The position numbers were made by a program, and so were the translations under genes. Shown here piece after piece: positions 26,001 to 32,644 of a stretch of 41,999 bases of DNA. This DNA comes from Thermus caldifontis (GTDB lineage Bacteria; Deinococcota; Deinococci; Deinococcales; Thermaceae): assembly GCF_003336745.1 (NCBI RefSeq), contig NZ_KZ851833.1, positions 1 through 41,999 on the forward strand. The letters run 5' to 3'. The notes beneath the pieces are model-generated. The model was given only the letters and a program-made list of their open reading frames with translations. It made no database searches and was not told where the DNA came from. The number at the start of each line of letters is the position of its first letter. Position 1 is the stretch's first letter.

Positions 26001-26632
26001 GCTGGCTCAGGCCCAGGGTTCTCTATGGCTTCTTTCCCGTGGCCCGGGAAGGGGAGGAGCTTTTGGTCTTCTCCCCCGATACCGGGGAGGTTTGGGAACG
26101 CTTTGCCTTCCCTCGGCAAAGAGGTGGCGGCTTAAGCCTCGTGGACTTTTTCCGAGCGCGCTTTGCCCCTCCCTTGGCGGACGAGGAGGAATGGCTTCCC
26201 GCCTTTAGGGCTGGGGCCAGGGATGTCCTGGGGGTGCAGCTGGTCACCATGGGGGAGGAGCCTTCCCGGAAGGCCAAGGCGCTTTTTGAGGCTGGGACCT
26301 ACCAGGAGTACCTTTTCGTACATGGCTTCAGCGTGGAGATGACGGAGGCCCTGGCGGAGTACTGGCACAAAAGGATGCGGCAGATGTGGGGGATTGCTGG
26401 TAAGGACGCCACCGAGATCAGAAAACTCTTCCAGCAGGGCTACCAAGGGGCCCGGTACTCCTTCGGCTACCCCGCCTGCCCCGATCTAGCCGACCAAGCC
26501 AAGCTGGACCGGCTCATGGACTTCAGCAGGGTTGGGGTGCGCCTCACGGAGAACTTCCAGCTGGACCCCGAGCATGCCACCAGTGCCATCGTGGTCCATC
26601 ACCCAGAGGCGCGGTACTTTAGCGTGGATTGA
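23084..26632 (+). CDS. metH: Cobalamin-dependent methionine synthase MetH
   Basis: MetH moves a methyl group from methyltetrahydrofolate to homocysteine through cobalamin. All modules are present in 1182 residues: homocysteine domain (about 46-345) with zinc cysteines Cys256 (MNCATG), Cys322 and Cys323 (GGCCGTG); pterin domain (about 365-640, GERLNATGSKRFREML); cap and cobalamin domains (about 670-880) with the axial His761 in DVHDIGKN; and the SAM-binding activation domain (about 920-1182, FSVEMTEALAEYWHKRMR, RYSFGYPACPDL). The first ~45 residues, MVEVHTCSPGCRHHLGG, are an unusual N-terminal addition; a GTG at 23159 is an alternative start. The 3' end overlaps the propeller gene by 14 bp. 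Confidence 0.95.
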   Translation: MVEVHTCSPGCRHHLGGAGFGDAPLVRLGYNREARAQKFPYLKALSERPLVFDGAMGTELQKRDLTPEDYGGEAYFGCPEVLNRTRPEVIQEIHRAYLEAGAEVIETNTFGALRHVLAEYGLEGEAEELAYLGARVAKEVAEPYGAFVAGALGPGTKLISLGQITWDELFAAYKEAVRGLLRGGVDLILLETAQDILQVRCAVLAAREAMAEVGREVPLQVQVTMEATGTMLVGTDEQAALAALESLPIDVVGMNCATGPDLMDAKIRYFAENATRFVSCLPNAGLPRNEGGRVVYDLTPEELAKWHLKFVTEYGVNAVGGCCGTGPEHIRKVAEAIKGKPAPKRPEAFPPQVASLYQAVPLRQEASLFLVGERLNATGSKRFREMLFARDLEGILALAREQVAEGAHALDLSVAWTGRDELMDLAWLLPHLATAVTVPFMVDSTSPSAMELALKHLPGRVLLNSANLEDGLLKFDQVASLAKAHGAALVVLTIDERGMAKTQKEKVQVALRMYERLTEHHGFRPEDLLFDLLTFPITQGDEESRPLAKETLLAMEELRERFPGVGFILGVSNVSFGLKPRARRVLNSIFLDEARKRGLTAAIVDAGKILPLGQIPEEAYALALDLIYDRRREGYDPLLAFMAYFETHREDPALKEDAFQALPLLERLKRRVVEGRKGGLEGDLDEALRLGHTPLELINGPLLEGMREVGELFGAGKMQLPFVLQAAEVMKRAVAHLEPHMERRGEGRGKMVLATVKGDVHDIGKNLVDIILTNNGYQVINLGIKVPIEEILKAVEEHKPHAVGMSGLLVKSTVVMKENLEYMRDRGYTLPVILGGAALTRSYVEELKAVYPNVHYAEDAFEGLRLMEALTSGEATSVPRAASKPRVEAPQVVPRAKPVGEAPFVPRPPFFGVRVEENLDLATLAHYVNKLALFRGQWGYSRKGLSREEWQALVEREAEPVFRRLLKEAMEEGWLRPRVLYGFFPVAREGEELLVFSPDTGEVWERFAFPRQRGGGLSLVDFFRARFAPPLADEEEWLPAFRAGARDVLGVQLVTMGEEPSRKAKALFEAGTYQEYLFVHGFSVEMTEALAEYWHKRMRQMWGIAGKDATEIRKLFQQGYQGARYSFGYPACPDLADQAKLDRLMDFSRVGVRLTENFQLDPEHATSAIVVHHPEARYFSVD

Positions 26633-28301
26633 GGATACTTAAGAGGGTGCCGCATACCCCGGCTACCACCCAGCTCCCCTGGCCGAAGGCGATGGCCTCT
26701 GGTTCCGCGGCCAAGGGGTATACCTCTTCCCAGGTTAGGCCGTCTTCGGAGAAGGCAACGACGCCGTCACCCGGCCGGGGGTGTCCCACAAGAGCAAAGC
26801 GGCCTTGGCCGTAGGCCACGCTGGGAAGGTACTGGGGAAGGTGCTGGGTGTTGGCTTCCTCCCAGTCCCAGGGCCTTTTGGCCACCAGGATGGTCCCGTA
26901 CCCTGTGGCCACAAAGCGTCTGTTGCCGGAGGCAAGGCCCTTGAGCCACGGGGCTCCGCCCGACAACACGGGTTCCCAGCGGACACCATCGCGGGAGGCA
27001 AAGAGGGTTCCCTTCTCCCCTGCGGCCAGGAAGATTTCCCCTCCAAACACCACCCCCAGCAGGGTTTGATCGGTGGGTGCGGCCAGGGCCTCCCAGGCCA
27101 GGCCATCTTGGGAAAGGAGGAGGGCCTCGCCTACGGCGACGAAGCGGTTGTTGCCGAAGGCCACGCCATAAAGCCACTTCTGCGTGGGGGAGGGGAGTGC
27201 CCTCCAGGCCGTACCGTCGCGGGAATAGAGCACCAATCCCTTCTCCCCCACGGCAACAAAACCCCTTTGACCCCGGGTCACGGCCATGAGCCAGCCTGGG
27301 GCGCGTGCGGCTAGGTTCCACTTGGAGCCATTGGGCGAGGTAAGGATCACTCCCAAGAGTCCTTCGTGTCCTACGGCCACGAAGCCCTCTGGGCCAGCAC
27401 TTAAGGCGGAGAGGTGCTGCCCTGTTCCCGTATGCACGGGGTTCCAGGTGAGGCCGTCCTCGGAGAAGTAGAGGGAGGTACCCCAACCGGAGGCCACGAA
27501 CCGCTGGCCGTTCCAGGCCACGCCGGTGAGGAAGGGTTGGCCCCCGAGGGGTATGCGTAGCCAGCGGGCACCATCCCGGGATACGAGGACGGTGCCGTGC
27601 TCCCCCACAGCGACCCAGTGCCCGTTGCCCCATTCCACCGCGAAGAGTCCCCTCCAAACCCCTGAGGTTTGGGGCTGCCAGGTCCGCCCGTCTTGGGAGG
27701 CGAGGACGAGGCCACCCCACCCTACGGCCACCCAAAGGCCGTTAGCGAAGGATACGGCGTTGAGAATACCCGGTGCGGGCAGGTGTTCAAAGTGGAGGCC
27801 ATCCCGGGAAACCAGGATGACATGGTCACCTACAGCCACGAACTTTCCCTGAGCAAAGGCCACGCCCCAAAGGTTGGCGTTGGTGCCTGGCTCTAAGGGG
27901 TACCAGGCATACCCATCCGTGGAGCCTAAAGCCAGGCCCTCCATACCCACGGCAAGATACCGACCGAGCCCGTAAGCAACAGCCCAAAGACCCCTTCGGT
28001 CCCCACCCCGGTGCACTTCCTTCAAGGTACCTTTCCCTGTTGAGGCCAAAATGGTGCCTTGCGCTCCCACCACCACCCAGGGATGTTCCCCGCCGGTACA
28101 GGCGGTGAGGGAAAGGTGGGTGGGGGTGGACACGGGCCTCCAGTCCAGGCCATCTGGGCTTTCCAAGCAGAGGCCGTGCCATCCTAGGGCAACAAACCGG
28201 TCTCTTATCCAATGAACCCCCAGAAGAGGGGTGGAACGAACCATCCATGGGCCCAGGGGTTTGCCGATGGTAAGGTTGGTTCGGGGGTTGGTTCCGGCCA
28301 T
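26619..28301 (-). CDS. Tandem 14-repeat beta-propeller protein
   Basis: A 560-residue protein built almost wholly of about 14 repeats of roughly 38 residues with the pattern L.gVaf...FVAVGe.G.vl.S.DG..W. Clear copies are LWGVAFAQGKFVAVGD, LFAVEWGNGHWVAVGE, LMAVTRGQRGFVAVGE and LYGVAFGNNRFVAVGE, each ending in S-DG--W. Fourteen blades suggest two seven-bladed propellers in one chain, or one continuous solenoid of propellers. Repeats like these occur in BNR/kelch-type and photosystem-assembly-like propellers. There is no signal peptide or membrane segment, so it looks cytoplasmic. The start ATG at 28301 follows TTGGAGAG at ideal spacing; a TTG 60 bp upstream opens the frame but lacks a ribosome site. 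The function is unknown. Confidence 0.8.
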   Translation of the reverse strand: MAGTNPRTNLTIGKPLGPWMVRSTPLLGVHWIRDRFVALGWHGLCLESPDGLDWRPVSTPTHLSLTACTGGEHPWVVVGAQGTILASTGKGTLKEVHRGGDRRGLWAVAYGLGRYLAVGMEGLALGSTDGYAWYPLEPGTNANLWGVAFAQGKFVAVGDHVILVSRDGLHFEHLPAPGILNAVSFANGLWVAVGWGGLVLASQDGRTWQPQTSGVWRGLFAVEWGNGHWVAVGEHGTVLVSRDGARWLRIPLGGQPFLTGVAWNGQRFVASGWGTSLYFSEDGLTWNPVHTGTGQHLSALSAGPEGFVAVGHEGLLGVILTSPNGSKWNLAARAPGWLMAVTRGQRGFVAVGEKGLVLYSRDGTAWRALPSPTQKWLYGVAFGNNRFVAVGEALLLSQDGLAWEALAAPTDQTLLGVVFGGEIFLAAGEKGTLFASRDGVRWEPVLSGGAPWLKGLASGNRRFVATGYGTILVAKRPWDWEEANTQHLPQYLPSVAYGQGRFALVGHPRPGDGVVAFSEDGLTWEEVYPLAAEPEAIAFGQGSWVVAGVCGTLLSILNPR

Positions 28302-28311
28302 TTTCTCTCCA

Positions 28312-28332
28312 ATATCTAGACCTATATCTAGA
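28312..28332. repeat. Tandem ATATCTAGA site upstream of the propeller gene
   Basis: ATATCTAGA occurs at 28312-28320 and again at 28324-28332, a 12-bp period; the second copy extends to the palindrome TATCTAGATA. It is AT-rich in a GC-rich region and lies between the propeller start and the divergent pabB-pabA gene, so it may be an operator or a -10 region for either. Confidence 0.6.
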
Positions 28333-28373
28333 TAGGTACCATACCCTGAGGTGCAGGACAAGGGGTTGCCCCG

Positions 28374-30251
28374 GTGGGTCTGGCCGATATACTTGGCCCC
28401 GTGCTAGGCCTTTACCACGCCGCCCGGAGCCTGGGCTTGAGGCCTGCCCTGCTGGAGTCCTTGGGGATCCGGGCGCCTTTTTCCCGCCTTTTCCTTTTGG
28501 GGTTGCGGCCAGCGCACCGCCTCGAGGTGTGGGAGGGCCGGCTTTACCTGGACGGAAAGCGGGTGGGCGAGGCCCTGGACATCTTTACCTACCTGGAAAA
28601 AGGGCTGGGGAGAGGGTATTTCCCTGCCTGGATGGGGTTCTTTGCCTACGAGTTTGCCCGGCATCTGGGCCTGGCCACCCACAAGCCCCTTCCTGGCCTT
28701 CCCGAGGCCGCGTTCTCCTACTACCCCGAGGGATTCGCCCTCCTCGAGGGGCGGCTGGTGGAAACCCCTTCCTTTCCCTTGAGGCCCCTTCCCTATAATC
28801 CCCCTCCCTTGCCCCAATACCCCCTGGTTTCCGATTTCCCCAGGGAGGATTTCCTGCTTGGGGTTGTGGCGGTGCAGGAGAGGATCCGGGCCGGGGTGGT
28901 CTACCAGGTGAACCTTTCCCACCGCTTCCGGCTTTTGGGCGCGGTGGACCCCCTCCTCCTTTACGCCCGCCTCCGTTCCTTAAACCCCTCCCCCTTTATG
29001 GGGCTAATGGAGGGGGAGGGATGGGCGGTGGTCTCGGGTAGCCCGGAGAGGCTTTTAAAAAAGGTGGGAGGCCGGGTTCTTGCCCGGCCCATCGCCGGCA
29101 CCCGGCCTAGGGGGGAAACGGAAGCCGAGGACCTGGCGTTGGAAAGGGAACTCCTCTCCTCCCCGAAGGAGCGGGCGGAGCACGCCATGCTGGTGGATCT
29201 TCTGCGCCACGACTTGGCCCGGGTGGCCCTGCCGGGTACGGTGAGGGTGCAGGAGCTCTTCACCGTGGAGCGCTACGCCCACGTGATGCACCTGGTGTCC
29301 GAGGTGGAGGGGTACACGCGGGCTCCTTTGGGCCGGGTCTTCGCCAGCCTCTTCCCGGGAGGCACCATCACCGGGGCCCCCAAGGGGACGGTGATGGAGG
29401 CCATCCGGGAGCTGGAACCTGTACCGAGGGGGGCTTATACGGGAAGCCTGGGGTACGTGTCGGGCCGGGGGGCGGATTTCAACATCCTCATCCGCTCCTT
29501 CCAGAGGGTAGGGGAGGAGGTGTATTTCTCTGCGGGGGCGGGGATCGTCATCGCCTCGGAAGCGGAAGCGGAGTACGAGGAGACCCTCCACAAGGCACAA
29601 AGCCTCCTACTGGCCCTGAACCGGGGCCGGCCTGGGGTCAAGCCCTTGCCTCCCAGGCCCTCGAGCTCCTGGGCGCCGCCTCCCCCTCCCCGGCGGGTAA
29701 AGGCCCGGGTGCTTTTCCTGGAAAACCGGGATTCCTTCAGCTACAACCTGGTGGATTACCTGAGCGCCTTGGGGGCTGAGGTTCAGGTGGTGGATCAGGA
29801 GGAGCCACCCCATTTCCAAGGCTTTACCCACCTGGTGGTAGGCCCAGGGCCCAAGGACCCCTTTGCGGCGGGAAGGGTTTTGGCCTGGACGCAACAGGCC
29901 TTGGCGGAAGGGATGCCTTTCTTTGGGGTATGCCTGGGGCACCAGGCCTTGGGGGTGGCCTTGGGGGCGGAGCTTTACCGGGAAAGGCCGGTCCACGGGG
30001 AGGCCCACCCCGTTTTCCATAGCGGGGAAGGGCTCTTTGCGGGCCTACCCAATCCCCTTCCCTTTGCCCGCTACCACTCCCTGGCCCTTAGAAACCTTCC
30101 TCCCCAGGTGCGCCTCCTGGCTTGGACAGGGGATGGGGTACCCATGGCCATCTGGGACGGCAGACGGGCCTATGGCGTCCAGTTCCACCCGGAGAGTATC
30201 CTGTCCCCGTGGGGGATGGAGCTTTTGGCCAGGTTCCTGGAGGAGGCTTAA
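28374..30251 (+). CDS. pabBA: PabB-PabA fusion, aminodeoxychorismate synthase (or anthranilate synthase)
   Basis: A 625-residue fusion: a chorismate-binding PabB/TrpE-type synthase (about 1-420), a proline-rich linker (about 424-450), and a class I glutamine amidotransferase (about 453-625) with DSFSYNLVDYLSALG, the nucleophile Cys520 in GVCLGHQALG, and the His-Glu of GVQFHPESI. The synthase half carries PERLLKK and GTITGAPK. At the site where E. coli PabB has PIKGT, this protein has PIAGT (239-243), a form typical of anthranilate synthases. The adjoining pabC-like gene argues for p-aminobenzoate synthesis for folate. The GTG start follows AAGGGG at 28360-28365. The following gene begins 5 bp after the stop. 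Confidence 0.86.
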   Translation: MGLADILGPVLGLYHAARSLGLRPALLESLGIRAPFSRLFLLGLRPAHRLEVWEGRLYLDGKRVGEALDIFTYLEKGLGRGYFPAWMGFFAYEFARHLGLATHKPLPGLPEAAFSYYPEGFALLEGRLVETPSFPLRPLPYNPPPLPQYPLVSDFPREDFLLGVVAVQERIRAGVVYQVNLSHRFRLLGAVDPLLLYARLRSLNPSPFMGLMEGEGWAVVSGSPERLLKKVGGRVLARPIAGTRPRGETEAEDLALERELLSSPKERAEHAMLVDLLRHDLARVALPGTVRVQELFTVERYAHVMHLVSEVEGYTRAPLGRVFASLFPGGTITGAPKGTVMEAIRELEPVPRGAYTGSLGYVSGRGADFNILIRSFQRVGEEVYFSAGAGIVIASEAEAEYEETLHKAQSLLLALNRGRPGVKPLPPRPSSSWAPPPPPRRVKARVLFLENRDSFSYNLVDYLSALGAEVQVVDQEEPPHFQGFTHLVVGPGPKDPFAAGRVLAWTQQALAEGMPFFGVCLGHQALGVALGAELYRERPVHGEAHPVFHSGEGLFAGLPNPLPFARYHSLALRNLPPQVRLLAWTGDGVPMAIWDGRRAYGVQFHPESILSPWGMELLARFLEEA

Positions 30252-30256
30252 GGCGG

Positions 30257-31063
30257 GTGCTCCTGAGGGGGGAGCCTTTTCGCGAGCCCCTTCCGGAAGG
30301 GTTTTTGTACCACGGCCTAAGCGTCTTCACCACCTTGCGGGTGGAAAGGGGAGAGGCCCTTTGGTTGGAGGAACACCTCCACCGCCTGAGGCGGCACGCT
30401 TCAGCCTTGGGGCTTCCCTACCCGGGGGATGGGGTGTTCCTGCAGGACTTCGAGGCCCTTAAAGGAGAGCTTTCCCACCTTCCTTGCCTCCGCCTCCGCT
30501 TCACCGTGGGGGAGGGGGTCTGGCTTACCGAGGCCCGGCCCTATACCCCCCTTCCCTTGGCGGCCTATGAGGAGGGGGTGCGGGTTCTCCTCACGCCCTA
30601 CCGGGTGCATCCGGACCTGTACCGCTTTAAGACGGGCAACTACCTGCCGTACCGCCTGGCCTTGAAGGAGGCGGAGGGGCAGGGGGCCTTTGAGGGGCTT
30701 CTCCAAGATGGGGAGGGCTATGTGGTGGACGGAAGCCGCACCAGCCCTCTCCTTTACCGGGATGGGGTGCTCGTGCTCCTGGAGGGGGGCCTCGAGGGGA
30801 TCACCCGGAGGAAGGTGGCTGAGGCGGCTCGGGAACTGGGCCTAAGGGTGGAAAGGGCCCGGCTTTACCCCTGGGAACTTCCCTTGGCTGAGCCGCCACC
30901 CCTTCCGCCGCAACTGGCCCTGCGCCGCCAACGGGGGGAGCGGGAAGGAAGGGGAAGCCTGCTCCTAGCGGGAAGCGGGGTGGGGCTTTTGCCCGTGGGG
31001 CCGCTTCCGGAGGCTTTGGCCCCCTTGGTGGAGCGCTTCCTTCCCGCCTGCTATACTGAATAG
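30257..31063 (+). CDS. pabC: Class IV aminotransferase-fold PLP enzyme, likely aminodeoxychorismate lyase
   Basis: A 268-residue fold-type IV PLP protein. It shows GFLYHGLSVFTTLRVERG, LEEHLHRLRRHASALG, the Schiff-base Lys125 in YRFKTGNYLPY, and VVDGSRTSPLLYRDGVLV with LEGITRRKV. Members of the fold include ADC lyase (PabC), branched-chain and D-amino acid aminotransferases. ADC lyase is favoured because the gene begins directly after the pabB-pabA fusion. The start GTG at 30257 is chosen since residues upstream have no family likeness and AAGGCGG precedes it. TATACT near its 3' end (31052-31057) is probably the greA promoter. Confidence 0.82.
   Translation: MLLRGEPFREPLPEGFLYHGLSVFTTLRVERGEALWLEEHLHRLRRHASALGLPYPGDGVFLQDFEALKGELSHLPCLRLRFTVGEGVWLTEARPYTPLPLAAYEEGVRVLLTPYRVHPDLYRFKTGNYLPYRLALKEAEGQGAFEGLLQDGEGYVVDGSRTSPLLYRDGVLVLLEGGLEGITRRKVAEAARELGLRVERARLYPWELPLAEPPPLPPQLALRRQRGEREGRGSLLLAGSGVGLLPVGPLPEALAPLVERFLPACYTE
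31052..31057 (+). promoter_or_regulatory. Candidate -10 element of greA
   Basis: TATACT lies in the last codons of the pabC-like gene, about 60 nt upstream of the greA ATG. No good -35 is seen at 17 bp. Confidence 0.5.
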
Positions 31064-31071
31064 CGGTACCT

Positions 31072-31105
31072 CCAGCCCATCCCCATGGGCTGGTGCCCCT
31101 TTTTA
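31072..31105 (+). terminator. Hairpin with T-tract in the pabC-greA gap
   Basis: CCAGCCCAT and ATGGGCTGG pair over 9 bp around CCCC, then TGCCCC and TTTTT follow. The stem is separated from the T-tract by six bases, so efficiency is uncertain. It could end the pab transcript or act as an attenuator in the greA leader. Confidence 0.6.
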
Positions 31106-31119
31106 CGCGGAGGGAAGGG

Positions 31120-31590
31120 ATGAAGAAGCCGGTTTACCTGACCCCAGAAGGCTTTAGGCGCCTTCAGGAGGAACTCAACCACTTAAAGACCACCAAGCGG
31201 CAGGAGATCTCCGCCGACTTTGAACAGGCCTTGGAGGAAGGGGATTTAAGGGAGAACGCTGGCTACGATGAGGCCCGCCGGGCCATGTGGCAAAATGAGG
31301 CCCGGATTGCCCAGCTGGAGGACCTCTTGGCCCGGGCGGTGGTGGTGGAGGGGAACGGCTCCTATGAGCAGGTGGCCTTGGGCTGCCAGGTGGAGCTGGA
31401 AACCGAATCCGGGGAAAGGCTCTCTTTGGCCATTGTGGGGAGCCACGAGGCTGACATTTTCAGCGGCAAGATCTCCGACGAGTCCCCCTTGGGCCAGGCG
31501 CTTTTGGGCAAGAAGGTAGGGGACGTGGTGGAGATAAGGGGCAAGAGGGGAGCCCAGGTCTACACCATCCTGGAGATCAAGCCCCTATAG
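31120..31590 (+). CDS. greA: Transcription cleavage factor GreA
   Basis: GreA rescues backtracked RNA polymerase by stimulating cleavage of the transcript 3' end. The 156-residue product has the coiled-coil N-domain with the acidic tip EEGDLRENAGYDEARR (Asp42, Glu45), and the C-terminal FKBP-like domain GSHEADIFSGKISDESPLGQALLGKKVGD. The tip matches GreA rather than the Thermus inhibitor Gfh1, whose tip is richer in acidic residues. The ATG at 31120 follows AGGGAAGGG; an upstream in-frame ATG lies in the hairpin region. The stop overlaps the converging recO 3' end by 6 bp. Confidence 0.94.
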   Translation: MKKPVYLTPEGFRRLQEELNHLKTTKRQEISADFEQALEEGDLRENAGYDEARRAMWQNEARIAQLEDLLARAVVVEGNGSYEQVALGCQVELETESGERLSLAIVGSHEADIFSGKISDESPLGQALLGKKVGDVVEIRGKRGAQVYTILEIKPL

Positions 31591-32253
31591 TTCTGCGAGG
31601 GCAGGCGTGGCCTTAAGAGGGCCCAGGGCCTCTTCCGCATGGTGTTTGAGGGCGAGCATAAGTCTTTCCAAGGGAGCCTCCTCCAGATGGGGAAGGGCCT
31701 CGCTACCCGGGAGGTGGAGGATGGCCCTGAGGGCTGCCACGCCCCTTTCCCCCAGGTAGATGCCCTCATCCTCCAGGCGGCCCGCCTTCAGGTATAGGCC
31801 CGGCCCCAAAAGGTTGGGACCCAGGCCCCCCGCCTTCACCACCCGCCAACCGGCCCACACCAGGGGCAGAAGGGGCCTTTGGTGTTTGGCGATGCCCCTT
31901 AGGCCCGAGATGAAGACGGGGTAGATCCTGGGCGCGGCCTCGGGGGAGGCCAGGCGGTAGGCCAGTTCCGCCAGAAAGGAGGCCAGAAGGAAGCGCTCGG
32001 GTTCCTCCAGGCCGTGGAGCCTTCCGAGAAGCTCCGCCTGGGTGAGGGTGGGAAGGCCTTCCCCCTTGGCGTAGACCTGGAAGCGCACGTGGTGGAAAAG
32101 GGACAGCCTCCCCGAACGCCCCGAGGGGCGCACCCCCTTGCGGGCCACGGCCTCGAGGCTCCCCCCTGGGGTTAGGAAACGCAGGAGAAGATCCCCTTGG
32201 GGTAGGGCCTTACGCCCCACCACCACGCCTTCCTCCAGCCGGTAACGCTCCAC
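31585..32253 (-). CDS. recO: DNA repair protein RecO without a zinc site
   Basis: RecO helps RecF and RecR load RecA on SSB-coated gaps. The 222-residue product has the N-terminal OB-fold (RYRLEEGVVVGRKALPQGDLLLRFLT, AVARKGVR, LSLFHHVRFQVYAKGEG) and the helical C-domain (FLLASFLAELAYRL). Unlike the D. radiodurans protein, it has no cysteine at all, so the four-Cys zinc finger is absent; the region around YLKAGRLEDEGIYLGERG occupies its place. The GTG start lies right after TACACTAAAGAG, suggesting leaderless transcription. It is divergent from the small membrane protein gene. Confidence 0.82.
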   Translation of the reverse strand: MERYRLEEGVVVGRKALPQGDLLLRFLTPGGSLEAVARKGVRPSGRSGRLSLFHHVRFQVYAKGEGLPTLTQAELLGRLHGLEEPERFLLASFLAELAYRLASPEAAPRIYPVFISGLRGIAKHQRPLLPLVWAGWRVVKAGGLGPNLLGPGLYLKAGRLEDEGIYLGERGVAALRAILHLPGSEALPHLEEAPLERLMLALKHHAEEALGPLKATPALAEL

Positions 32254-32275
32254 CTCTTTAGTGTATGCTTAAGGT
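32254..32275. promoter_or_regulatory. Back-to-back divergent -10 elements (recO and small membrane protein)
   Basis: On the minus strand TACACT is 6 nt before the recO GTG; on the plus strand TATGCT (32264-32269) is 6 nt before the ATG at 32276. The two -10s abut, so only 22 bp separate the two start codons, and the two promoters cannot easily be used at once. Confidence 0.6.
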
Positions 32276-32506
32276 ATGGAACGGACCCTGCGCGATGTTC
32301 TGGAGTGGGTGGTCTTGGGGTTACTGGTGGTGGTGGGGGTGCTCCTTGCCCTGTGGGTGGGCGGATGGGTGTTCTCCTTTCTGGGGCGGGTGCTCCTGGC
32401 GCTTTCCGGCCTGATCTGGGAGCTTTTGAAGTTCGCTATCCCCTTGCTGATCCTGGCGGCCATCGGCTACGGGGTGGTGTACCTTTTGCAGAGGCGAACC
32501 GCATAG
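32276..32506 (+). CDS. Small two-helix membrane protein of unknown function
   Basis: A 76-residue protein with a hydrophobic stretch at about residues 10-45 (WVVLGLLVVVGVLLALWVGGW) and another at about 47-70 (LLKFAIPLLILAAIGYGVVYLL), bounded by charged ends (MERTLRDVLE and LQRRTA). No family was recognised. It has its own -10 (TATGCT) and a strong terminator at 32542-32575 follows, so it is probably a one-gene transcript. Confidence 0.7.
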   Translation: MERTLRDVLEWVVLGLLVVVGVLLALWVGGWVFSFLGRVLLALSGLIWELLKFAIPLLILAAIGYGVVYLLQRRTA

Positions 32507-32541
32507 GGTAGCCCCTCGAGGAGGGTCAGGAGGCGATCCCG

Positions 32542-32575
32542 AACCCAGCCCCCACCCAAGGGGCTGGGTTTTTTC
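32542..32575 (+). terminator. Strong rho-independent terminator
   Basis: AACCCAGCCCC and GGGGCTGGGTT pair over 11 bp around a CACCCAA loop, followed by TTTTC. It ends the small membrane protein transcript. Confidence 0.88.
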
Positions 32576-32593
32576 TTAACGTGCCGGATACCC

Positions 32594-32623
32594 TTGACCT
32601 TAACGATATGGGGGGTGTAACCT
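32594..32623 (+). promoter_or_regulatory. Promoter of the DsrE-like gene
   Basis: TTGACC (32594-32599) and TAACCT (32618-32623) are 18 bp apart, upstream of TAGGAGGG and the ATG at 32645. Confidence 0.65.
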
Positions 32624-32644
32624 ATTTCCTCAATAGGAGGGAGC

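Noticed and set aside
26767..27735. 322-residue open frame in a second minus-strand frame across the propeller gene
   Set aside because: It lacks the repeat pattern, is Arg/Gly/Pro-rich and follows from the periodic composition of the true gene.
31120..31590. Gfh1 (inhibitory Gre homologue) instead of GreA
   Set aside because: The coiled-coil tip has the GreA pattern GDLRENA with Asp42 and Glu45 rather than the more acidic Gfh1 tip.
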